The notes under the pieces: model-generated
The model's database searches: none
What the model was told of the DNA's origin: nothing
The model's input: only the letters and a program-made list of their open reading frames with translations
Part shown: positions 15,631-22,070 of the stretch, piece by piece
Layout of the letters: every line of letters starts with the position of its first letter
Numbering within the stretch: position 1 is the first letter of the stretch
Assembly: GCA_009937555.1 (NCBI GenBank)
Contig: JAACFD010000004.1
Location: 1-25,473 of the forward strand
DNA length: 25,473 nucleotides
From: Chlamydiales bacterium
GTDB lineage: Bacteria; Chlamydiota; Chlamydiia; Chlamydiales; JAACFD01
Direction: 5' to 3'
Made by a program: the position numbers and the translations under genes

Positions 15631-16185
15631 TTAACTACTCACTAAGTCCTGTAAGTCAATATCATTCTCGGGGTGTTCTCTTAGATACTGGATGATACTG
15701 CTATTTTTTTTAAAAAATGTTTCCAAGCTTTTCTTTATGCTCTGGTGAGCCTGATCTTCAGGTGTCTCTAACTGGAAGTCATCTTTTTTGTAGTAGCCAA
15801 CGGGATTGGTGTTTAGTATTTCAGCAGCTTGATCTCTATCCATGTCTTGGACAGAGTCTAAAGCTTTTTGCTTTGCAACCACCTCAACAGATAGTTCATT
15901 ATCTGTCATAATACCAATATGAATATTGTCTCTCAGAGCAGGGTTTTTTTTGAACTCATTTTGTAGCACATTGTCTAAAGACTCTGCCATTCGTTGCTTT
16001 AGCAGGAAGTGAGATAGTTTAACTGAGTCAGGACGGCTTTTTCTTGCTATATTGAGTAAATCCTTAGTTTTAGGAGAGCTTCTTTGGTAAAGTGCGGAAA
16101 GAGCTCCACCAGATTGTTGCGATCTAGAGTTAATGCCTGTATCGCTAAGGTAACCTAGGCTTTCTAAAGAGTTATTTGGGTTCAT
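15631..16185 (-). CDS. Hypothetical protein upstream of comEC
   Basis: I do not recognise this 184-residue protein. The first 45 residues are rich in Ser, Asn, Gln and Gly and look disordered (LESLGYLSDTGINSRSQQSG). Residues about 45-85 form a basic amphipathic helix region, the middle carries IHIGIMTDNELSVEVVAKQKALDSVQDMDRDQAAEIL, quoted as a helical and strand mix, and the C-terminus is acidic and helical. No signal peptide, membrane helix or cysteine. A Ser/Asn-rich disordered N-terminus in a type III secretion-bearing bacterium is compatible with an exported substrate, but this is weak. It lies 63 bases downstream of the other unknown gene and probably in one transcript with comEC. Could correspond in position to CT338 of C. 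trachomatis; not verified. Confidence 0.65.
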   Translation of the reverse strand: MNPNNSLESLGYLSDTGINSRSQQSGGALSALYQRSSPKTKDLLNIARKSRPDSVKLSHFLLKQRMAESLDNVLQNEFKKNPALRDNIHIGIMTDNELSVEVVAKQKALDSVQDMDRDQAAEILNTNPVGYYKKDDFQLETPEDQAHQSIKKSLETFFKKNSSIIQYLREHPENDIDLQDLVSS

Positions 16186-16248
16186 AGTACTACACTAGTT
16201 TATTGAGGTTCTTGTAAGTTTTGTTTTAGCAGTAGGAGTATTTAATTT

Positions 16249-16863
16249 CTAGGGTTTTACTACGTGAATAGGATTGTCTGAGACAAAAAAGCTCAAAGAA
16301 GGCAAGAAAGGAGAGGATCCAGGAATGTGGCTCTCAAAAACTTCGCTCAAGGGAGAGTTTGTACCCTTAGTAACATTACTTGGAGTGCTACTTGAATAGT
16401 TTGGATCAGGGTTAAGTAGGTCTCTTTGTGCTTTTCTTAATCTAAGGGCTTCATTTAAAGTGGTTAAGCTGTTTGTTAGCTCTTCTTTATTTTGTGAAGT
16501 TGACTCAGCTTGACTTACAATAAGGTGTTTAAAGTCAACTCTGCTTCCATCTTCTAAATATACAAGTTTTTTTTCATAGTCTACTGTCCGCACTTTACCA
16601 ATAGCTTCAAGCTTAAAAAAATCCTTAAGATGCTCTTTTTTAATGTTTTCAATTGAATCGAGATCTATTTCTAAGGTGGGCTTTATATTGAAAATAAAAG
16701 TAGCCTCTTGTTCTACAGAGAAGTCTTGGTCCAGGAAGCACAGGTTATAGGATTGACTTTCTAGCGAGTAAGCAGGGGATGGCTGGAGGTGTTGATGGAC
16801 AGACTCTGCACAGTGACAATGCCTCTCACTTGACTCAATAGGTAGGTAATATTGTATAGACAT
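16249..16863 (-). CDS. Hypothetical protein with a flavoprotein-like segment
   Basis: Not assigned to a family. The 204-residue protein begins with a His/Cys-rich stretch (HCHC at 15-18). Residues about 85-120 (IGKVRTVDYEKKLVYLEDG then VDFKHLIVSQ) resemble the segment of pyridine nucleotide-disulfide oxidoreductases that reads V-x-x-ID-x-x-x-x-V-x-L-x-DG-x-x-x-x-YD-x-L-I-x-A-x-G, but the Rossmann GxGxxG motif is absent and the closing glycine is missing. The C-terminal 60 residues are Pro/Ser/Asn-rich and probably disordered. The ATG has an excellent AGGGAGG site 5 bases upstream, arguing for real translation. It is divergent from hprK and leads into the 184-residue gene and comEC. Confidence 0.65.
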   Translation of the reverse strand: MSIQYYLPIESSERHCHCAESVHQHLQPSPAYSLESQSYNLCFLDQDFSVEQEATFIFNIKPTLEIDLDSIENIKKEHLKDFFKLEAIGKVRTVDYEKKLVYLEDGSRVDFKHLIVSQAESTSQNKEELTNSLTTLNEALRLRKAQRDLLNPDPNYSSSTPSNVTKGTNSPLSEVFESHIPGSSPFLPSLSFFVSDNPIHVVKP

Positions 16864-16952
16864 CTGGCCCTCCCTAGTTGGTAGCTAAAGTCGGAATCCA
16901 CGTTAGATAAAGTGGTCTATTTAAGTCAATCCTTCCGTGAGTCAAAGAAAAA

Positions 16953-16987
16953 TGAAGGTTGATTTATGAGTGAAGGTTGTTTATATT
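16953..16987 (+). promoter_or_regulatory. Predicted hprK-ptsH-ptsI promoter with tandem direct repeat
   Basis: TTGATT (16959-16964) and TATATT (16982-16987) are 17 bases apart. The motif TGAAGGTTG followed by TTTAT occurs twice, at 16953 and 16971, spaced 18 bases, covering the -35 and entering the -10. Repeats placed like this often bind a regulator. Transcription would begin near 16994. Confidence 0.45.
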
Positions 16988-17030
16988 TCGCCTTTTACTT
17001 TCGTATAAACTTGAAACGCAAAGATTAGAG

Positions 17031-17984
17031 ATGATAACAGTAGAAGACTTCTATGACAAGTTTGCAGACTATCTGGGGTTAAAGTTAGTAGCTGGTGATC
17101 AAGGTTTGAGCAGAAAAATTCAGCTCCCAGAAGCTCATAGGCCTGGCCTAGCTCTGGCAGGCTATATGGAGTATCATGCTAAAAAAAGGATCATTATCCT
17201 AGGAAAGGTAGAGATTAAATACCTGCAGGGTTTAAAGACTACGGTATGTAAAAATAGACTTAAAGGTCTATTTACTAAGGAATTACCTGCAATTATCCTT
17301 GCTAGAGGTTATAAACCTATAAAGGAGCTTCAGGAACTTTGTGAAAAGCTTAAGGTTCCATTATTTAGGACTTCAATGTCTACAATGCGTTTAACCTCAA
17401 GGCTGCAACATAAACTATCTAAACAATTTGCTCCAAAACAAACTATCCATGCAACGATGGTTGAAGTTTTCGGTGTAGGGGTATTGATTAAAGGTGATTC
17501 TGCTGTAGGAAAAAGTGAGGCTGCACTTGGGCTAATTGAAAGAGGACACCGTCTAGTTTCTGATGATCTAGTACTTATACAAAAACTTGAGGGAGGAGCC
17601 CTTGAAGGGTCAGGCCCTGGTTTTTCAAACTATCATATGGAAATAAGAGGTATAGGGATTATTAATGTAGCTAACTTGTATGGAGCAGTTTGCATTAATG
17701 AAAAGAAGAAAATAGATATTGTTGTTTGCTTAGAGAACTGGGACAGCAGTAAAGAGTATGTCCGCCTAGGGGATAAAGAAGAAACTTGTAAGATACTTGA
17801 CGTTAAGGTACCTTATCATGAATTACCAGTTAAACCAGGGAGAGACGTAGTGTTGCTGTTGGAGACGTTAGCTTTAAATTTCCGATTAAAAAAGATGGGG
17901 TATCACTCAGCTTTGGAGTTAAAAAAGAAGCTCCAGGAAAAGATCGCTTCAAAGTCCGCTAAGAGAGGAGTGTATAGTGAGTAG
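17031..17984 (+). CDS. hprK: HPr kinase/phosphorylase
   Basis: The 317-residue enzyme phosphorylates HPr on its regulatory serine using ATP or PPi and reverses the reaction. The N-terminal domain spans about 1-130. The kinase core has the conserved H140, Walker A GDSAVGKS at 155-162, the DD pair at 178-179 and the signature MEIRGIGIINV at 203-213. The frame stays open upstream to a TTG at 16977, but that codon lies before the predicted transcription start and the family normally begins ITVEDF as here, so the ATG at 17031 is preferred although its ribosome site is weak. It overlaps ptsH by 8 bases. With no enzyme II nearby, it probably senses energy state rather than serving sugar uptake (inference). 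Confidence 0.94.
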   Translation: MITVEDFYDKFADYLGLKLVAGDQGLSRKIQLPEAHRPGLALAGYMEYHAKKRIIILGKVEIKYLQGLKTTVCKNRLKGLFTKELPAIILARGYKPIKELQELCEKLKVPLFRTSMSTMRLTSRLQHKLSKQFAPKQTIHATMVEVFGVGVLIKGDSAVGKSEAALGLIERGHRLVSDDLVLIQKLEGGALEGSGPGFSNYHMEIRGIGIINVANLYGAVCINEKKKIDIVVCLENWDSSKEYVRLGDKEETCKILDVKVPYHELPVKPGRDVVLLLETLALNFRLKKMGYHSALELKKKLQEKIASKSAKRGVYSE

Positions 17985-18267
17985 TTGTTCCTTTTCAGTA
18001 ACAGTTGTATCTCCCCAAGGTCTTCATGCAAGGCCTGCAACCTCTATTGTTAAATTACTTAAAAATTTTGAGAGCTCAGTTAGTTTTACTTTTAATGGTG
18101 AAACAGTAAATGCAAAAAGTGTAATGAACCTTTTACTTTTAGCAGCAGGAAAAGACTCTGAGATACATGTGACTGTAGAGGGGAGTGATGCAGAAAGTTT
18201 GAAAGCGAAGCTAATAGAAGTATTTGAAAAGGGATTTATGGAGTGCTGTGATGGCGGTAAAAACTAG
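17977..18267 (+). CDS. ptsH: Phosphocarrier protein HPr
   Basis: The 96-residue protein carries both phosphorylation sites: the catalytic histidine in GLHARPAT (H17), which takes phosphate from enzyme I, and the regulatory serine in NAKSVMNLL (S48), the target of HPrK. Both are intact, so the protein can be modified in both ways. The GTG start at 17977 is set by an AGGAG site at 17966-17970 and lies inside the last codons of hprK, showing translational coupling. The Cys/Gly-rich C-terminus (MECCDGGKN) is unusual and is encoded where ptsI already begins. Recalled C. trachomatis counterpart: CT337. Confidence 0.97.
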   Translation: MSSCSFSVTVVSPQGLHARPATSIVKLLKNFESSVSFTFNGETVNAKSVMNLLLLAAGKDSEIHVTVEGSDAESLKAKLIEVFEKGFMECCDGGKN

Positions 18268-20083
18268 GCAAAGACGTTTAAAAGGTGCTCCCATTTGTGG
18301 AACTATAGCAATTGGTAAACCATTTTTCTTTCGTGTTGTCGATGAAGTAATAGCTGAGTTCAACATAGCTCCTAAAGATGTAGCTGGAGAAGTGAAGCGC
18401 TTTCGCATAGCTTTGGAAAAAACCAGGGGTGAAATTAAAGAGCTCCAAAAGCAATTGAAAGCTGAGGGGTCAGAGGAAGGATCTCAAATTCTAGATGCTC
18501 ATTTACAGCTATTAGAAGAAGAAGCGATTACTAGTGATATAGAAAAAGAAATTAAGAAAACCTGTAAAAATTCAGAATCTACCTTTTCTAAAGTTGTAAG
18601 AAATTTTGAAGAAAAATTTAATAGAATCTCTAATCCATTTTTCAAAGAAAGGGTTAAGGATTTACATGATGTTTACCGTCGAGTACTGAATAACCTTAAG
18701 CGCAGTGCTCGTATTTCTCTTGCAGAGGTGCCTAAGAACTCAATTATTTTTGCAGATGATCTAGTGCCTTCAGATACCGCTGAGGCTAAAAGTGGGCAGG
18801 TAGTAGCTTTCGTTACTCGACTAGGTGGAGGTACCTCTCATGCTGCTATTATGGCTAAAGCAAAGGGGATACCTTATATTTCCTCTGTTAACTTCATGGA
18901 AGTAGAAGATTTTAAAGATAAGCAAGTCATTGTTGATGGGCGAACAGGTGATATTATTATCAACCCTGATAGTAAAACCCTGGCAAGGTATAAAAATTTA
19001 CAAAAAGAGCTTAATCAACACATTAAAACTTTAGAGCGATATGGAGCCTTAGAGTCAGAAACTTTTGATGGTTATAAAGTCGAGCTTGCTGCGAATATTG
19101 AAGGGCACCATGATTTAGATCAGCTAATTGGTTACGGAGATCATGGTATTGGCTTATTCAGGTCAGAGTATCTATTTCTTTCAAAAGATGCATATCCTTC
19201 GGAAGATGAGCAGTTTGATGCTTATAAGCAAATTTTAGAGAAAATGAACCCTTTACATGTGGTTATTCGAACCTTTGATATTGGAGGGGATAAGCTAGCT
19301 TCTTTTAATGACTCTTCAGAGACTAATCCCTTCTTAGGGTGTCGTGCTATACGGCTAATGCTAAGAGAAAGAGATATATTTAAAACTCAGTTACGAGCTA
19401 TTTTACGGGCAAGTGTGCACGGAAAAGCAAAGATTCTATTTCCAATGGTATCTGGTTTAATTGAGCTTACTGAGGTAAAGCAGATTCTTGATGAGGTAAA
19501 GAAAGAGTTACACCAACAAGGTGTGCCTTTTGATGAAGAGATTCCTATTGGCTGTATGATTGAGGTTCCCTCTGCAGCTATTACTTGTGATATGCTGGTA
19601 AAAGAGTGCGACTTTTTATCTATTGGTACCAATGACCTTGTCCAGTACTCTCTAGCTGTTGATAGAGGGAATGAGCAAATGAGTTATCTCTACAGACCTA
19701 CTGATCCAAGTGTACTAAGGTTAATAAAAATTATTGTAGATATTAGCAATAGAAACCAAGTCCCCGTTGGGATATGTGGTGAGGTTGCAGCTAATCCTCT
19801 GTTCACTCCACTTCTTTTAGGGTTAGGAATTCATGAACTGTCTGTAGCTGCAAGGTTTTTGCCCTCTATAAAAAATGTGATACGTTCTACTTCTATAGTA
19901 TCAGCAGTTAAGCTTGCTGAAAATATTCTAAACTTACCAACAGCTAACGAAGTTGAGTCTGTCTTGGTAAAGGAATATCAAAAACTAATGCCTGAAGACC
20001 CTCTTTGTAGTACTGTAGGTAAGAAAAGAAGCCAGAAGCTAATGAAGAATATTGCTAAGGCAGTTAGACCTAAAAAGGGCTAG
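18251..20083 (+). CDS. ptsI: Phosphoenolpyruvate-protein phosphotransferase (PTS enzyme I)
   Basis: The 610-residue enzyme I transfers phosphate from PEP to HPr. Counted from the ATG at 18251, the phosphohistidine is H197 in GGGTSHAAI, the PEP-binding domain has GLFRSEYLF (R304 region), GTNDLVQYSLAVDR near 459-472, and the catalytic cysteine C509 in GICGEVAA. The frame is open to a TTG at 18224, but the ATG at 18251 has a GGAG site at 18239-18242 and puts the family's usual start (KGAPICGTIAIGKPF) close to the N-terminus. It overlaps ptsH by 17 bases and its end overlaps the convergent ybaB gene by 14 bases. About 30 residues longer than typical enzyme I, with a basic tail. Confidence 0.97.
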   Translation: MAVKTRQRRLKGAPICGTIAIGKPFFFRVVDEVIAEFNIAPKDVAGEVKRFRIALEKTRGEIKELQKQLKAEGSEEGSQILDAHLQLLEEEAITSDIEKEIKKTCKNSESTFSKVVRNFEEKFNRISNPFFKERVKDLHDVYRRVLNNLKRSARISLAEVPKNSIIFADDLVPSDTAEAKSGQVVAFVTRLGGGTSHAAIMAKAKGIPYISSVNFMEVEDFKDKQVIVDGRTGDIIINPDSKTLARYKNLQKELNQHIKTLERYGALESETFDGYKVELAANIEGHHDLDQLIGYGDHGIGLFRSEYLFLSKDAYPSEDEQFDAYKQILEKMNPLHVVIRTFDIGGDKLASFNDSSETNPFLGCRAIRLMLRERDIFKTQLRAILRASVHGKAKILFPMVSGLIELTEVKQILDEVKKELHQQGVPFDEEIPIGCMIEVPSAAITCDMLVKECDFLSIGTNDLVQYSLAVDRGNEQMSYLYRPTDPSVLRLIKIIVDISNRNQVPVGICGEVAANPLFTPLLLGLGIHELSVAARFLPSIKNVIRSTSIVSAVKLAENILNLPTANEVESVLVKEYQKLMPEDPLCSTVGKKRSQKLMKNIAKAVRPKKG

Positions 20084-20402
20084 CACCGCCTCCTAGACCA
20101 CCTAGAAGTGAATTGATATCCATATCAGGCATATTTGGCATACCTTGATCTCCTAGCTTTTTGTTTGCATCATTAAAAGCTGCTTGAACTAAATCCTCTA
20201 AGCCCTCTGGATCTTCTGGATCAATGCACTCAGTTTTAATAGAGACTTTTTTTACTTCATGCTCTCCGTTCATAGTAATTTCTACTAAACCTGAACCAGC
20301 AGAGCCTACAACTTCTTTGTTTTTTAGCTCCTCTTGCATTTCTAAAAACTGTTGTTGTAACTGTTTTGCTTGTTTTTTTCTTTTTGAAAAACCTGAACCC
20401 AT
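20070..20402 (-). CDS. ybaB: YbaB/EbfC family nucleoid-associated protein
   Basis: The 110-residue protein has the YbaB pattern: an N-terminal helix rich in K and Q (QAKQLQQQFLEMQEEL), a beta strand core with GSAGSGLVEITMNGEHEVKKVSI and a second helix (LEDLVQAAFNDANKKL). The dimer binds DNA in a tweezer-like fashion and bridges or coats the nucleoid. A Gly/Met/Pro-rich tail closes the protein. It directly follows dnaX with 3 bases between them, the ancestral dnaX-ybaB pairing; recR is not next. In Chlamydia the equivalent gene is CT335 (recalled). Confidence 0.93.
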   Translation of the reverse strand: MGSGFSKRKKQAKQLQQQFLEMQEELKNKEVVGSAGSGLVEITMNGEHEVKKVSIKTECIDPEDPEGLEDLVQAAFNDANKKLGDQGMPNMPDMDINSLLGGLGGGASPF

Positions 20403-20405
20403 ATC

Positions 20406-21866
20406 TTAGTTCTCCTCATAATGAATTTTTATTTTACTTTTTTTAACTGGTCCTTCCAATTCAACTGCTGAAAACTGCAGGATAGTATCTATTTTGTTAT
20501 TTTCTTGCTGATTTAAAGTTAGAGGTTCTGAACTGTCGCTGGATTCACTTTTTCTTTTCTTAGTAGCGGGTGGAATATCTTGAGAAGGTGAGGGAGCACT
20601 TGTCTTCTTATTTGGTTTATGAAGGTTATCCCAGTCATCATCAGGCTCTTCTTTTGAGATTTTTTTTGCTGGAGTAGTTTGGGGGCTAGTATGACTAACT
20701 ATTGGTGACTGCTGGGTTACTGCTGTTTCCAAAGAACATAGTTTTTCTAAGACAGATTCTATAGCTACGGTATTTAAAAAGTAGCTGAGGTTTATTAAAG
20801 TATTTTCAAAATAGATTCTAAAGTTATGGCTGTCTTTGTGGGATAACTGGCACTTTATAAGCTGGTCAATAGCACTGCGGCATTGATCTGCAGAGTAAGA
20901 TGTTGCTAATTTTTTGTACAGGGGCTGCTCATGAGCTAAAATAACGGAGCTTGAAGAGCTTCCTAAAGCAATAGCATGCATTACTTTTCTGAAGTGCTCG
21001 ATTAGTGCTTCAAGTGTTAGCAGGTGATCTTTACCCTCATTAAAAATCTTTTGAGAAGATGTTAGAATAGCTGCAATATCCTGTGCTTTTAAAGCTCTAT
21101 CTATCTCAATAATTAAGTCTGTCTCTGGTAGTCCCAAGACTTCTTGTATCAGCTCAAGGGTAATGCTCCCTTGAGCAAATGCTCCAGCTTGATCTAGTAA
21201 GCACTCAGCATCACGTAAGCTACCATCGCTAAACATTGAAATATACTCAGAAGCCTCAGGAGCAAGTGATATACTCATTTCACTAGCAATAGACTGTAGT
21301 TTTAGAGCTATTTCCTCTGGTTTATGCTTAGTAAAAGAAAATTTTTGGCACCTGCTAGAAATGGTTGGAGGAACTTTATGGGCTTCTGTTGTGGCAAAAA
21401 TAAACTTTACATGTGGAGGTGGTTCTTCCAGAGTCTTAAGTAGTGCGTTAAAAGCTTCTTTAGTAAGCATGTGCACTTCATCAATAATAAAAATCCTAAA
21501 ATTTCCCTTTTCAGGGGGATAAGCAGTATTCTCATTAATTTTACGAATGTCATCAATACCTCTATTTGAGGCTCCATCAATCTCAATAACGTTGAGGCTA
21601 TTACCCTGCGTAATTTCTTGGCAAAGGTTACACTCATTACAAGGCTCTTGCTCATCACTTTTTGATGAGCAAAGCAAAGCTTTTGCAAAAATTCTAGCGG
21701 TTGAAGTTTTTCCTGTTCCTCTTGAACCTGAAAAAAGATAGGCATGAGAACAGCGGTCCATAGCAAGGGAATTTTTTAAGGTTTTTACTGTAACCTTTTG
21801 TCCTACAATATCTTTGAATTGTTGGGGACGGAAACGACGAGGGATGGCTTGATAATCTGTAGACAT
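20406..21866 (-). CDS. dnaX: DNA polymerase III subunit gamma/tau
   Basis: The 486-residue clamp-loader ATPase has Walker A GSRGTGKT at 47-54, a zinc site of four cysteines between C66 and C82 (CNECNLC), Walker B IFIIDEVHML at 125-134, an SRC box at 171-173 and sensor 2 near 214-220 (DGSLRDAE). Domain III ends near residue 375. The last 110 residues are a Ser/Pro/Lys-rich linker with a short hydrophobic patch, much shorter than E. coli tau. An A8 run at 20660-20667 lies just after domain III. The ATG has AAGGGG about 7 bases upstream. Chlamydiae are recalled to hold two dnaX paralogues; this is the one paired with ybaB. Confidence 0.96.
   Translation of the reverse strand: MSTDYQAIPRRFRPQQFKDIVGQKVTVKTLKNSLAMDRCSHAYLFSGSRGTGKTSTARIFAKALLCSSKSDEQEPCNECNLCQEITQGNSLNVIEIDGASNRGIDDIRKINENTAYPPEKGNFRIFIIDEVHMLTKEAFNALLKTLEEPPPHVKFIFATTEAHKVPPTISSRCQKFSFTKHKPEEIALKLQSIASEMSISLAPEASEYISMFSDGSLRDAECLLDQAGAFAQGSITLELIQEVLGLPETDLIIEIDRALKAQDIAAILTSSQKIFNEGKDHLLTLEALIEHFRKVMHAIALGSSSSSVILAHEQPLYKKLATSYSADQCRSAIDQLIKCQLSHKDSHNFRIYFENTLINLSYFLNTVAIESVLEKLCSLETAVTQQSPIVSHTSPQTTPAKKISKEEPDDDWDNLHKPNKKTSAPSPSQDIPPATKKRKSESSDSSEPLTLNQQENNKIDTILQFSAVELEGPVKKSKIKIHYEEN
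20641..20667 (-). other. Candidate -1 frameshift site in dnaX
   Basis: On the minus strand the codons read GCA AAA AAA ATC, giving the slippery heptamer A-AAA-AAA within an A8 run. A slip of -1 adds six codons (NLKRRA) and stops at TGA (20641-20643), yielding a 408-residue gamma-like product ending right after domain III. No clear stimulatory hairpin or internal Shine-Dalgarno sequence was seen. Confidence 0.4.
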
Positions 21867-22070
21867 GGTACTACCCCTTTAAGGGAGTTATAACTTGATG
21901 ATTTGCTAGGTATATGTAGGCTTTCTATAAAAATAACTACAATATTAAGGGGAGTAGCGGTAAAATGCAATAAGCAAATCAGTTAAACGTAGAGATAAAC
22001 AGTGAGAGCTAGCTGTGCTGCATGGAAATAGAAATAGTAGGAACTTGAACCCCTGAAAATGATCAATTAA

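Noticed and set aside
16977..17030. TTG start extending hprK by 18 residues
   Set aside because: It overlaps the predicted promoter, GAAGG lies directly against it with no spacing, and the extension is not seen in HPrK.
18224..18250. TTG start extending ptsI by 9 residues
   Set aside because: The ATG at 18251 has a better ribosome site and matches the usual enzyme I N-terminus.
22037..22055. A tRNA T-arm-like string (GGAACTTGAACCCC) before the PgpH-like gene
   Set aside because: The invariant G53-C61 pair would be G-T, the stem has two more weak positions and no anticodon arm or acceptor precedes it, so it is not a tRNA and hardly a remnant.
21867..22070. Possible 4.5S (SRP) RNA near dnaX
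   Set aside because: The conserved GGAAGCAGC-type loop was looked for on both strands and is absent.
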